Of a stretch of 64,000 bases of DNA, positions 25,615-34,175 are shown piece after piece. The position numbers and the translations under genes were made by a program. The stretch covers positions 1,064,501-1,128,500 of the forward strand of contig NZ_CP059896.1 in the NCBI RefSeq assembly GCF_014126615.1, written 5' to 3'. The notes below the pieces were generated by a model, which made no database searches, was not told the DNA's origin, and saw only the letters and a program-made list of their open reading frames with translations. How positions within the stretch are numbered: position 1 is the stretch's first letter; each line of letters starts with the position of its first letter. The stretch is from Ciceribacter thiooxidans. GTDB lineage: Bacteria; Pseudomonadota; Alphaproteobacteria; Rhizobiales; Rhizobiaceae.

Positions 25615-25692
25615 TCAGATGAACAGCATGGTGGCTATGAAAACAAACGCTGCACCGACGATCAGGACATTCAAGGAATTGGTAAGTCCCAT
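25615..25692 (-). CDS. 25-residue single-pass membrane peptide
   Basis: On the reverse strand an ATG at 25692 follows a near-perfect SD (AAGGAGG, 25698-25704) at five bases and encodes MGLTNSLNVLIVGAAFVFIA followed by TMLFI and a TGA at 25617-25615. Residues 7-25 form one uninterrupted hydrophobic helix, so the product should insert in the inner membrane. It sits between the shared metF terminator and the antiporter promoter region and has its own terminator downstream. I recognise no named family. The strong SD and clean hydrophobic content make this a real gene in my view; the role may be to modulate a membrane protein. Confidence 0.7.
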   Translation of the reverse strand: MGLTNSLNVLIVGAAFVFIATMLFI

Positions 25693-26015
25693 GTGTGCCT
25701 CCTTGCGTTGACCGGGGGATAATATGTCCTTTCTGTGTCAGTTGGGAAGCGAATTATGTGCTGCGATGCAGTGATCGCGGCCTGCCAACACCCGTCAAAT
25801 TGTCGCATCGCCCTGAAAAACAAGGCCTCGGTGCCTCGCATATTTTCAGTGAATTTGTTTAACGGACCTGCGCCGGCCGCTCTCCTTCGGCCCCATTCAT
25901 CTCCGGATGAAACGCCGGCAAAGTCGGTTCCTCTTCGGGCGAAGCGGCTGATTTGCCTCAGGCGGCGTCGCGTGCATCATGGCGCAGAACGAGAATCGTC
26001 GCAGGAGGAATTCCG
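25693..26015. other. intergenic region between the membrane peptide gene and the antiporter gene
   Basis: These 323 bases hold the SD and presumably the promoter of the divergent 25-residue peptide gene, and the leader of the antiporter gene. I see no convincing gene, repeat or terminator in it. Confidence 0.5.
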
Positions 26016-27374
26016 CTGGACACCGCCGTTGCCGAAAACGCCGGCCACGCCACCGCGCTCGTCGGCATCGCCGCCGTCGTCGCCGTCGCGGCCCTGCTGG
26101 GGCTCTTCTTCCTGTGGCTGCGACAACCGCCGCTGGTCGGCTTCATCGCTGCGGGCGTGGCGCTCGGCCCGACCGGTGCCGGCCTGATCTCCAGTTCGGA
26201 GAACGTCACGGTGCTCGCTGAAATGGGTGTCGTGGTGCTGCTCTTCTTCATCGGCATGGAGCTGTCGGTGAAGGCCTTCGTGCTGTCGCTCCGGCAGGCG
26301 CTTCTGGTGATGGCGGGACAGTTGCTCGCAGCCATGGTGCTCGCGCTCGGGATCGCCACGCTTTCCGGTGCATCCGGCTCCGAGACGATCATCCTCGGCT
26401 TCATCATCGCGCTGTCGTCGACGGTCGTCGCCATGAAGATGCTCGAAGAGATGGGCGTGCTGCGCGGTGACGCGGGGCGGATCGCCGTCGGCGTGCTGAT
26501 CGCGCAGGACATCGCCGTGGTGCCGATGCTGATCTTCGTTTCGAGCCTCGGCGGCGAGGTGGTCGACTACCGGCTGATTGCGCTGCGCATGGCGGTGGCG
26601 CTGGCGCTGCTCGGCGGTCTTTTATGGTGGTTCGGCCGGCACATGAAGCTGAAGGTGCCGTTCGCCGACGCCATCGAGGACAAGGTGGAGATGCTGGCGC
26701 TCGGCGCGCTCGCCGTCTGCTTCACCGCCGCCGCGATCTCCGGCGTCGCCGGGCTCTCACCCGCCTATGGCGCCTTCCTCGCCGGCATCGTCGTTGGCAA
26801 TTCGACGCTGCGCAGCCGGGTGATCCCGGTGATCGAGCCGATCCAGAGCCTGCTGCTCGTCGTCTTCTTCCTGTCGATCGGCCTGTTGATCGACCTTAAC
26901 TTCATCGCCGAACGCTTCTGGCAGGTGCTGTTCGTCTCGCTCTTCGTGATCGCAGCGAAATCCGTCCTCAACATCTTCCTGTTGCGCAAGACCGGGTCGA
27001 GCCCGCAGACGGCGCTGGTTGCCGGCCTGTCGATGGCGCAGATCGGCGAGTTCTCGTTCGTGCTGTCGTCGGCGGGCTATGCGGCGGGTGCGCTCGGTTA
27101 TGATCTGTTCCGCCTGTCGATCGCCGTCTCGGCCGTCTCGCTGCTCGTCTCTCCGCTCTGGGTCAACGTGATGCACCGGCTGGAGAACATGGCCTCCGAG
27201 GGGCTGGAAACCTACCGGCAGGCGCTCGCCGTCGCCTATGCGCACGAGCTCAACGAGGTGAGCCGCGGGCGCGACGTGCTGGCCCGCGGCGTCGATTGGG
27301 TGCGGGTCCGCCTCAGGGCCGCCCGCGTCGCCTACGAACAGCGCCGCCGCGCGCGTCGCGGCGACGACAGCTAA
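26016..27374 (+). CDS. Kef-type CPA2 cation/proton antiporter
   Basis: The roughly 452-residue protein has about 12-13 membrane segments of the Na+/H+ exchanger (CPA2) fold. It contains FFLWLRQPPLVGFIAAGVALGPTG (in two parts, from about residue 27), EMGVVVLLFFIGMEL near 68, FIIALSSTVVAMKMLEE near 130 and VLIAQDIAVVPMLIF near 155 with the ion-binding Gln-Asp. GLSPAYGAFLAGIVVGNS near 245 and MAQIGEFSFVLSSAGY near 340 follow. It lacks the C-terminal TrkA-N domain of KefB/C and ends in an Arg-rich tail. No ATG is well placed. A strong AGGAGG (26003-26008) precedes a CTG at 26016, which I take as the start; a TTG at 25953 would add 21 residues but lacks an SD. It probably exchanges K+ or Na+ for protons. 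Confidence 0.86.
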   Translation: MDTAVAENAGHATALVGIAAVVAVAALLGLFFLWLRQPPLVGFIAAGVALGPTGAGLISSSENVTVLAEMGVVVLLFFIGMELSVKAFVLSLRQALLVMAGQLLAAMVLALGIATLSGASGSETIILGFIIALSSTVVAMKMLEEMGVLRGDAGRIAVGVLIAQDIAVVPMLIFVSSLGGEVVDYRLIALRMAVALALLGGLLWWFGRHMKLKVPFADAIEDKVEMLALGALAVCFTAAAISGVAGLSPAYGAFLAGIVVGNSTLRSRVIPVIEPIQSLLLVVFFLSIGLLIDLNFIAERFWQVLFVSLFVIAAKSVLNIFLLRKTGSSPQTALVAGLSMAQIGEFSFVLSSAGYAAGALGYDLFRLSIAVSAVSLLVSPLWVNVMHRLENMASEGLETYRQALAVAYAHELNEVSRGRDVLARGVDWVRVRLRAARVAYEQRRRARRGDDS

Positions 27375-27381
27375 TTACCAC

Positions 27382-28572
27382 TCAGAGGGCGTTGAGCAGT
27401 GCGGGCGTCGCCCAGCCGTCGGCGGGAATGCCGAGGCGCTGCTGTTCCTTCTGGATGGCGACGCGGGTGCCGGCGCCGAGAATGCCGTCGATCTCGCCGA
27501 CCTCGTGGCCGAGGGCCTGCAGGCGCGTCTGCAGCGCCTTCATCTCGGTGTCGCTGAGACCCGGTTCCGGATTGCCCTTCTGGTAGGGCTCGGCCCCCAT
27601 CAGCCGCGTGGCGAAATAGGCGGCCGAGGTCGTGTAGATGAACGACTTGTTCCATTCGAGATAGACGCTGAAATTCGGGTAGGTGAGGAAGGCCGGCCCT
27701 TTCCGTCCTTGCGGCAGCACGAGACCGACGGGGAGGGCGGCGGACGCGGTATTGCCGTCACGTGGCTTGACGCCGAGCGCGAACCAGTCGCCGGCGGTCA
27801 TGCCGCCTTCAAGGCCCGTCTTCTCCCAGGGCAGGTTTTCCGGAAGGGTCACTTCCTGAATCCACGGCTCGCCGGCGCGCCAGCCGAGGCTCTGAATGAA
27901 GCGGGCGGCCGTCAGGATTGCGTCCGGCGAACTCTTCTTGACGTTGACGTGGCCGTCGCCGTCGCCGTCGATGCCGTAGGCGACGATGTCCTTCGGCAGC
28001 ATCTGCACCTGGCCGATCTCGCCCGCCCAGGCGCCGGTATTGGTCGAGGGATCGAGATCGCCGTGCTCAACCATGGTGATGAGGTTCAAGAGCTGCGGAC
28101 GGAAGAGTTCCGGGCGGCGGCAGTCGTGGGAGAGCGTCACCAGCGCGTTGCGGGTGTTGAAATCGCCCTGTACGGCGCCGAAATCGGTCTCCATCGCCCA
28201 AAAGGCGGTGATCACGCCGGGCGGCACGCCGTAGTCCCGCTCGGCCCTCGCGAAGACGTCGGCAAATTCCCGCATCTTCTTACGGCCGATGTCGAGGCGA
28301 GCCTGGCTGACGGTGCGTTTTGAAAATTCGAGGAAGGTCTGCTTGAAGACGCCCTGGGCGCGGTCGCGCGCGAGCACCTTCTGGTCGATCGCGGCACCGG
28401 CGAGCGCCCGGTCGGCGGCGTCGGGGGATGCGCCATTCGACACGGCCTCGGCCTTCACGCCCTGCAGGAAGGCACCGAGATCGCCGCCGCACTCGGTCGC
28501 GCCGGTGACGGCGGTGGAGGCGAGCAGGCTTGCGAGGGTGACGATGGTGGTCAGGCGGGTACGGGCGGACAT
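27382..28572 (-). CDS. MltB-family lytic murein transglycosylase with peptidoglycan-binding domain
   Basis: The 396-residue exported protein has a signal peptide (MSARTRLTTIVTLASLLAST, cleaved after VTGA). The MltB/SLT-2-like catalytic domain has YGVPPGVITAFWAMETDFGA near residue 110 with the catalytic Glu, LITMVEHGDLDP, GAWAGEIGQVQMLPKDIVAYGIDGDGDG (in two parts, about 180-207) and TYPNFSVYLEWNKSFIY near 300. The C-terminal PG-binding-1 domain (about 335-396) has LQTRLQALGHEVGEIDGILG and RVAIQKEQQRLG. It cleaves the glycan strand to make 1,6-anhydro-muramyl products in the periplasm. GAGGAAG six bases upstream fixes the ATG at 28572; the same frame is open 1 kb further upstream by chance. 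Confidence 0.92.
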   Translation of the reverse strand: MSARTRLTTIVTLASLLASTAVTGATECGGDLGAFLQGVKAEAVSNGASPDAADRALAGAAIDQKVLARDRAQGVFKQTFLEFSKRTVSQARLDIGRKKMREFADVFARAERDYGVPPGVITAFWAMETDFGAVQGDFNTRNALVTLSHDCRRPELFRPQLLNLITMVEHGDLDPSTNTGAWAGEIGQVQMLPKDIVAYGIDGDGDGHVNVKKSSPDAILTAARFIQSLGWRAGEPWIQEVTLPENLPWEKTGLEGGMTAGDWFALGVKPRDGNTASAALPVGLVLPQGRKGPAFLTYPNFSVYLEWNKSFIYTTSAAYFATRLMGAEPYQKGNPEPGLSDTEMKALQTRLQALGHEVGEIDGILGAGTRVAIQKEQQRLGIPADGWATPALLNAL

Positions 28573-28724
28573 GCGGACTTCCTCATGGGTTTCGGTGGAC
28601 GTGGTATCGGAAGAGATTTTGGCCAAAGCGAGGAAGAGGCGGGTCATGGGCTCCGGTGCGATGGCGGTGGAAGCGGAGAGGGGGATTTCCCCGGTCCTCC
28701 GCCCATGTTCTCTTGCGACACCCA

Positions 28725-29504
28725 TCACTTGGAGACGGAGGCGACCCAGTTCTTCCAGTTCTGTTCGGTGCCGGCGAAGACATTGATGTCGGTCTGGCCG
28801 CGAATGCCCGGCACGACGCCGGTCGATGTGTACTGCCAGAAGGCCCAGCGGCGGTCGGCATAGATGTCCTGCGGGTGCTTCGCCACCGAGCGGACCCAGA
28901 AATGATAGTCCTGGAAATAACCGGCGAGGTTGTCGCGGTGGAAATCGACGGAGGTGTAGATGATCGGCCGCTTGCCGTAATAGGCCTCGATCCGGTCCAT
29001 GAACCGCTTCATCTCGGCGCGCACGGTGGCGGCGTTCGGCCTCAGCGTGCAGGTCTTCGAGCTCGGGTTCCACTCGACGTCCAGCACCGGCGGCAGATGC
29101 ATCGAGGCCTTCGGCACGTTGCGGATGAACCAGTCGGCCTGTTCGTCGGCGGTCGAGCAGAAATAGTAGAAATGGTAGGGCGCGTGCGCCAGGCCGGCGG
29201 CTGCCGCTGCGCGCCAGTATTCGTCGAAGCGCGAGTCGATCCGGTCCTTGCCTTCGGTCGCCTTGATGAAGACGAAGGAGACGCCGGACTTGCGCACCGA
29301 GGCCCAGTCGACGTCGCCGTTCCACTTGGAGACGTCGATGCCGTGGACCTTGTGACGGTAGGGCGTGTTGTCGCCGAAATCCTGCGGGTCGGTGTCCTGG
29401 AAGCGCGGCTTGATCGACGATGTTTCCATCAGGTCGTAGCTCGCGGAGGTGCAACCGCCGAGAAGCAGGAAAAGGGGCAGGAAAGCCAGAACAAGCAACC
29501 GCAT
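28725..29504 (-). CDS. GH25 family muramidase-like lipoprotein
   Basis: The 259-residue protein starts MRLLVLAFLPLFLLLGGCTS, a lipoprotein signal with the lipobox LGGC. The rest is a glycoside hydrolase 25 domain: VHGIDVSKWNGDVDWASVR (about 52-70, first catalytic Asp), FVFIKATEGKDRID, YHFYYFCSTADEQADWFI near 110, PPVLDVEWNPSS near 138 with the catalytic D-x-E, RPIIYTSVDFHRD and WAFWQYTSTG...INVFAG at the end. GH25 enzymes hydrolyse the MurNAc-GlcNAc bond. The inner ATG at 29504 is chosen for its signal peptide rather than the longer frame to 29561. It could remodel the wall or act against competitors. Confidence 0.9.
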   Translation of the reverse strand: MRLLVLAFLPLFLLLGGCTSASYDLMETSSIKPRFQDTDPQDFGDNTPYRHKVHGIDVSKWNGDVDWASVRKSGVSFVFIKATEGKDRIDSRFDEYWRAAAAAGLAHAPYHFYYFCSTADEQADWFIRNVPKASMHLPPVLDVEWNPSSKTCTLRPNAATVRAEMKRFMDRIEAYYGKRPIIYTSVDFHRDNLAGYFQDYHFWVRSVAKHPQDIYADRRWAFWQYTSTGVVPGIRGQTDINVFAGTEQNWKNWVASVSK

Positions 29505-29630
29505 CGAAGGCCCGTAGATGATATTTGAACCGTACTCCTGAGGCGGCGCGCACGAACGCATGACACAACAGGTGCAAGCCCAATTGTGGCTCTATCATCG
29601 TTAAAAAGCCGTTATTTGCAACTGCCGATA

Positions 29631-30296
29631 TCAGCCGGGCATCCGGACGACCGCAAGCCAGGCATAGCCGCGACCCACGGTTTCGAAGCGGAGCTCCGCC
29701 CCGGCGACCTTCGCCCGTGTTTCCAGGGCCTCCCGCAGGGTCGCCCGCGGGGTGACATGGAAGCGCGAAAGCCAGGCGATAAGCAGGCGCCGGAACCAGG
29801 CCGGCAGGCGCTCCTGCTGGCCGAAGTCGACGATGTGCAGCGAGCCGCCGGGCGCGAGTGCCACAATTGCCGCGTCGATCGCGCTCTCCCAGTCGGGGAT
29901 CATCGAGAGCGCGTAGGAGATCATGATCCGGTCGAAGCCGGCAGTCCCGAATTCTCCGGCGGAAAAGCTCGTCGCGTCTGCGAGCCGGAACACGGGGAGT
30001 GGCAGGCCGCGGAAATTGCGTCCGGCCTGGGCGAGCATCTCGGCGGAGATGTCGAGGCCGAAGAGCCTGGCACCCGGATAACGGCGAGCGGCGAGCAGGA
30101 GATTGCGACCGGTGCCGCAGCCGACTTCGAGGAGCGAGCCGTCTTCCGGCACGATGAGTTCGGCGATCATCCGGTCGCGGCCGAGGAGATAGTATTTCCG
30201 CGTCAGGTCGTAGATGTGGCGCTGATATCGGTACATGCGGTCCATGCGCCCGGCATGGTCGTTGTGATCGTCCTGCCCGAACAAGATCTCCGCCAT
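29631..30296 (-). CDS. btaB: BtaB-like S-adenosylmethionine-dependent N-methyltransferase
   Basis: The 221-residue methyltransferase has MDRMYRYQRHIYDLTRKYYL near residue 18 and LLEVGCGTGRNLLLAARRYP near 55, the SAM-binding motif I. GLDISAEMLAQAGRNFRG near 79 and DRIMISYALSMIPDW near 122 follow. It overlaps btaA by one base (TGATG), which is the known btaA-btaB arrangement. BtaB methylates diacylglyceryl-homoserine three times to give the phosphorus-free betaine lipid DGTS, a membrane phospholipid replacement under phosphate limitation in rhizobia and Rhodobacter. The call rests on this gene pair as well as on the motifs. Confidence 0.88.
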   Translation of the reverse strand: MAEILFGQDDHNDHAGRMDRMYRYQRHIYDLTRKYYLLGRDRMIAELIVPEDGSLLEVGCGTGRNLLLAARRYPGARLFGLDISAEMLAQAGRNFRGLPLPVFRLADATSFSAGEFGTAGFDRIMISYALSMIPDWESAIDAAIVALAPGGSLHIVDFGQQERLPAWFRRLLIAWLSRFHVTPRATLREALETRAKVAGAELRFETVGRGYAWLAVVRMPG

Positions 30297-31555
30297 CAGC
30301 CTTTTCTCTCGTAGATGTGGAAGCCGCCGTAGATCGCCGAGCGGTCGCAGGTGCCGAGTTCGCGCGAGCGTTCGGCGAGATAGTGCCACTGGTCGAGGAG
30401 GGCGGGCGAGAGACGGCCGTCGAGCACGCTGCGTTCGGCGGCGGTCCGGAAGATCACGCGCGCGCCGGGAGCGGCGGTGCGGGTGATCTCGCTCCACAGC
30501 GCGTTGATCTGGCGGTCGTTCATCCAGTCCTGGGCGTCGAGGAGGACGAAGCGGTCGACGCTTGCCGCCGGCTTGCTGGCGAGCAGTTCGGTGAAGCTTG
30601 CGTGATGGACGGCGACGCGACCGGCATTGGTGCGGATCGCGTCATAGTTCTCGCGGGCGAGATAGGTCGGGAGCCGCCCCTCGTCGGGAGAAGGATAGCG
30701 GCGGGCGAAGGCCTGCCAGGCGAACCAGTTCTCGGCGATGGGGAAGTCGCAGGCGAGCTTTTCGAGGCGGCTCTTCAGGACCGGGGCGATGCTTTCGCCG
30801 TCGGAAAGGCTGGCGAGCTCGTCATATTGCTGCGGCGGGATGCCGAGCCCGAAGAGCGAGCTCTTGCGCCGCGTGATCCAGCGCACCAGCGGTTTGTCGA
30901 AGAGCGGGGCGATGTGCGTGTCGAAATAGTGCCGCTGCTCGGAGAGCGTCTTCGCCCTGGTGATGCCGTCGAGGCGAACGCCGTGCAGGGACGCGAGCAG
31001 ATGGCCGGCGGCGATGAAGCGTCCGAGCAGGCCGGTGCGGCAGAAATTGCGGTCGAAGGCGGTGATCCGCCGGCGGCCGTCGAGCCGGCGCCCGTTCCAG
31101 TAGCCGCGGCTTTCGGCATCGAGATTGGGAGCGATGAAGCGGTCGAAATTGCAGCTGTTGGTGCGCATTCCGGCTGTGCCGAACATCCGTACGACGGCCG
31201 CGTGGTCGGGCAGGTGCCGGAAGGCGCCGAGCTTCAGCCGGTTCAAGGCCACGTGGTGCGGGTTCAGGTCGACGACGTCGATGCGTTCGGGCGAGCGCGA
31301 GAGATAGGCGAGCATGTTGCAGCCGCCCGAGCCGATGGTGACGAGCCGGTGACCCTCGCCGAGCTCCATCGCGGCCATGTCCACCTCCGGGTCTTCCCAG
31401 ATCTGCGGATAGACGAGGCCGGAAAAGAGCATGCCGAACAGCCGTTCGGAGAGGCCATCGCGGCTCAGCGCCCTGTGCCGGAGAAGCGCCTCGGCAATCT
31501 TGCTGCTGCGGGGAAGTTCAGTCTCCGGGGCGAGGTCGGTCATCGGGAAGGCCAT
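30296..31555 (-). CDS. btaA: BtaA-like S-adenosylmethionine:diacylglycerol 3-amino-3-carboxypropyl transferase
   Basis: The 419-residue protein matches the DUF3419/BtaA family. It has FGMLFSGLVYPQIWEDPEVDM (in two parts, residues 40-60), LVTIGSGGCNMLAYLSRSP near 71 as the SAM-binding glycine loop, IDVVDLNPHHVALNRLKLGA near 91, and a C-terminal second domain with DRFVLLDAQDWMND near 335 and VIFRTAAERS. It transfers the 3-amino-3-carboxypropyl group of SAM to diacylglycerol, the first step of DGTS synthesis. An ATG four codons inside (31543) is an alternative start. In S. meliloti the pair is induced by phosphate starvation via PhoB; I did not find a clear Pho box here. Confidence 0.92.
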   Translation of the reverse strand: MAFPMTDLAPETELPRSSKIAEALLRHRALSRDGLSERLFGMLFSGLVYPQIWEDPEVDMAAMELGEGHRLVTIGSGGCNMLAYLSRSPERIDVVDLNPHHVALNRLKLGAFRHLPDHAAVVRMFGTAGMRTNSCNFDRFIAPNLDAESRGYWNGRRLDGRRRITAFDRNFCRTGLLGRFIAAGHLLASLHGVRLDGITRAKTLSEQRHYFDTHIAPLFDKPLVRWITRRKSSLFGLGIPPQQYDELASLSDGESIAPVLKSRLEKLACDFPIAENWFAWQAFARRYPSPDEGRLPTYLARENYDAIRTNAGRVAVHHASFTELLASKPAASVDRFVLLDAQDWMNDRQINALWSEITRTAAPGARVIFRTAAERSVLDGRLSPALLDQWHYLAERSRELGTCDRSAIYGGFHIYERKG

Positions 31556-31757
31556 CCGTTGAAGGTCTCCGGCGTGTAGCGCGGCGATGCAACAGTTTGA
31601 TGAAGCGCCCTGTTTACGAGCGACCGGATCGGTTTTGGTCGGGGAGAACGGGTTCAGCTTTTCCGCCGTGCTTCAAAGGCTTTGCGGGAGACGCGGCGGC
31701 GGCGCTATGGTGCGGCCGCGAGAGGCGGCAAGCGCCCGGAAAGAGGAGCAGGCGAGG

Positions 31758-33131
31758 ATGAGACTGATCAGGCGGATGGTGAAGGGCTTCTTCCTGCTGC
31801 TCGCGACGGCAGTCGCGGCCGCGGTCGTCTGGCTTGCCGTGTCGCCGCCGGCACTGTTGCGGGTCGGCACCGGCTATGCCGCAAAAATCGTCTGCTCCAA
31901 CGTCTTCATCGCCGGCCGTGATCCCGACGAGGTGTTGAGGGTCGACGTCCAGGCACCGGGCAATCCGCTGCTTAAGCTCATCGGCCTCGACACCGACCGG
32001 GAGAAGAAGCGGGTGACGGCCCGCCTTCTCGGCTTCATCGCGCCGAACAGCGCCGTCTACCGCGAGGGCCTCGGCTGCGCGAGCGCCCCGGATGGTGGTG
32101 GCGCGATGGCCGGGCCTATTCCTGCGCCGGTGCTCCAACAGGTTGCCGCCGCCTCCACCAATGTGCCGTGGCCCGACGGCGAGGCGGCGACGCCGATCGA
32201 TCCGAAGCTCGGGATGGTGCTCGCCGATGCCGACCTTGCCGGCCCCGGCATGCGGGCGGTGGTCGTCATCAAGGACGGCCGGCTTGTCGGTGAGGCTTAT
32301 GGCAACGGGTTCTCTGCCACGACGCCGCTGCTCGGCTGGTCGATGACCAAGACCGTCAATGCGGCGCTCATCGGCCGGCTGATGAGCGAAGGGCGCATTG
32401 CGCTCGATGACCGTGACCTGCTGCCCGAATGGAGGAGCGACGGTCGCGCCGCGATCCGCATGCGCGACCTCTTCGCGATGGAGAGCGGCCTTGCGTTCAA
32501 CGAGGAATACGGTGATGTGACCGATGTCACGCGCATGCTCTACCTGGAGCCGGACATGGCGGCGTTTGCCGCTACGCGGCCGCTTGCGGCGGAGCCGGGA
32601 ACGGTCTTCAGCTATTCCTCCGGGGGAGCCGTGCTGCTCTCGAAGATATGGATGAACCGGATCGGCGACCGCGAGGCGGCACTCGGCTATCCGCGGAAAG
32701 CTCTGTTCCAGCCGCTCGGCATGGCGAGCGCTGTCCTCGAGGCGGACGAGGCCGGTACCTTCGTCGGCAGTTCTTACATGTATGCGACGGGTCGCGACTG
32801 GGCGCGCTTCGGCGAGTTCCTGCTGCAGGACGGCGTCTGGAAGGGCGAGCGCCTGTTGCCGGAGGGGCTTGTCGCGGCGATGCAGCGGCCGACGCGGGCC
32901 TCGGGCGGCACCTATACGGAAATCCAGGCCTGGGCGGTCGGACCGGGGGACGAGCCCGACAGCAGATTCGGCCTTCCCGACGACACCCTCTGGGTCGTTG
33001 GCCATGACGGCCAGACGATCGCGATCGTTCCTTCGAAGAGGCTGGTGGTGGTCAGGCTCGGGCTCACGCCTTCGAAGCTCGGCTATCGTCCGCAGCTGTT
33101 CGTGAAAGCGATCGCGGGCGCGCTCGACTGA
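31758..33131 (+). CDS. membrane-anchored serine hydrolase (class C beta-lactamase family)
   Basis: The 457-residue protein starts MRLIRRMVKGFFLLLATAVA, a single N-terminal membrane anchor, followed by about 120 residues of no known domain. The catalytic domain has LLGWSMTKTVNAALIGRLM near residue 195 with the S-x-x-K nucleophile motif, MRDLFAMESGLAFNEEYGDV near 235, VFSYSSGGAVLLSKI near 285 in the Y-x-S/N position, and VGHDGQTIAIVP near 415. Relatives include esterases, D-aminopeptidases and 6-aminohexanoate-dimer hydrolases; it is unlikely to be a true beta-lactamase. GAGGAG eight bases upstream supports the start, and the longer frame to 31587 is not supported. It is convergent with the next gene, with two bases between stops. 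Confidence 0.85.
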   Translation: MRLIRRMVKGFFLLLATAVAAAVVWLAVSPPALLRVGTGYAAKIVCSNVFIAGRDPDEVLRVDVQAPGNPLLKLIGLDTDREKKRVTARLLGFIAPNSAVYREGLGCASAPDGGGAMAGPIPAPVLQQVAAASTNVPWPDGEAATPIDPKLGMVLADADLAGPGMRAVVVIKDGRLVGEAYGNGFSATTPLLGWSMTKTVNAALIGRLMSEGRIALDDRDLLPEWRSDGRAAIRMRDLFAMESGLAFNEEYGDVTDVTRMLYLEPDMAAFAATRPLAAEPGTVFSYSSGGAVLLSKIWMNRIGDREAALGYPRKALFQPLGMASAVLEADEAGTFVGSSYMYATGRDWARFGEFLLQDGVWKGERLLPEGLVAAMQRPTRASGGTYTEIQAWAVGPGDEPDSRFGLPDDTLWVVGHDGQTIAIVPSKRLVVVRLGLTPSKLGYRPQLFVKAIAGALD

Positions 33132-33133
33132 TC

Positions 33134-34063
33134 CTATTCGAGGACGTAGAGCATGCCCTTGCGCTTGGCGTCGTAATAATAGCCGCGGGCGTAAAGGCGC
33201 ACAGCGCCGTCATTGCTGTTGTCGGCCACCAGCCAGGCGCCGCGCAGATACTTGGCCGCGTACTTGATGTTGGTCTCGGCGTCGAAGAGGCCGGAGGCCG
33301 GGCCTTCGTAGCCCATCGATTTCGCCGTGTTGTACTTGATCTGCATGAGCCCGTAATGGCCGTTGTTGTAGGCCTTCGGGTTGTAGGTGCTTTCGCGGCG
33401 GACGACGCGGTGGAGGAGTTCCTCGGGGATCTTGTAGAACGCGGCGTACTTGCTGATGAGGCCGTTGATGACGGTCGGGCCCTTGGCGGCCTGCGGCACC
33501 TTCTCCTTCTCGACCGCCGGCGGCGCGCCGGGCGGGGAAATGTCGAACTGTGCGTCGAGCGCTGCGAGCGACGAGGATGCGGACGGTGCCGCATAGGCGA
33601 GCGCGCCGGCCGGCTTCTGCGTCGGAACCACGGTCTGGATCGCCGTCACTTCCTCAGGCAACACGGTTTCGGCACTTGCCAGTTCCGGAACCGCGTCGGG
33701 CGTGGCCGGCATGGCGGCGGTCTGCATGGCGAGCTGTTCCTGGCCGCTTGCCATGGCGAGCGCGGCTGGTGTCGCGGCCGGATTTGCAAGCGCGATCGCC
33801 TTGAAGGTCGGGACCGGTGCCGGCGTCGAGGTTCCGGGAATGATCGGGCCGGGTTCGGCACCGGCGGTCGAGATCAGGCCGGTGTTCGATTCGGCGGTTG
33901 CCGGCGTCGCCGCAGCAGTCTGCGCGACGGATGTGCCGGCTGCGGGATTGGCCTTCAGTTCCTGCTTGGCCGCCTGGTCCATGCTGCTCGTACAGCCGGC
34001 AATTCCGGCGAGAAGCACGGTGGCGAGGCCGAGCGGGGTTTTGCGGTCCAATCGAGAAATCAT
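33134..34063 (-). CDS. lytic transglycosylase lipoprotein (SLT domain) with Ala/Pro-rich linker
   Basis: The 309-residue protein starts MISRLDRKTPLGLATVLLAG and continues IAGC, a lipoprotein signal. Residues 30-190 are rich in Ala, Pro and Thr with no domain. The C-terminal SLT domain (about 200-309) has YKIPEELLHRVVRRESTYNP with the catalytic Glu, GHYGLMQIKYNTAKSMGY, and DAETNIKYAAKYLRGAW. It cleaves peptidoglycan glycan chains. The related but smaller enzyme at 38190-38717 shares the same domain order without the linker. The start at 34063 is chosen for the lipobox; 19 codons upstream are also open. Confidence 0.9.
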   Translation of the reverse strand: MISRLDRKTPLGLATVLLAGIAGCTSSMDQAAKQELKANPAAGTSVAQTAAATPATAESNTGLISTAGAEPGPIIPGTSTPAPVPTFKAIALANPAATPAALAMASGQEQLAMQTAAMPATPDAVPELASAETVLPEEVTAIQTVVPTQKPAGALAYAAPSASSSLAALDAQFDISPPGAPPAVEKEKVPQAAKGPTVINGLISKYAAFYKIPEELLHRVVRRESTYNPKAYNNGHYGLMQIKYNTAKSMGYEGPASGLFDAETNIKYAAKYLRGAWLVADNSNDGAVRLYARGYYYDAKRKGMLYVLE

Positions 34064-34175
34064 CCGGCCATCCGTATGTAAACGACGACTGCCGCGAAGC
34101 AGCTTACGAAAAGTTAACATGGGATTTCATAGCCGCTGGGCGGAATTGCGGCAAGCCCGCCGCAGTTCGATGGTT

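Noticed and set aside
28573..29598. 1-kb upstream extension of the MltB-type gene in the same frame
   Set aside because: It is antisense or out of frame to the GH25 gene. The internal ATG at 28572 has a good SD and a clear signal peptide.
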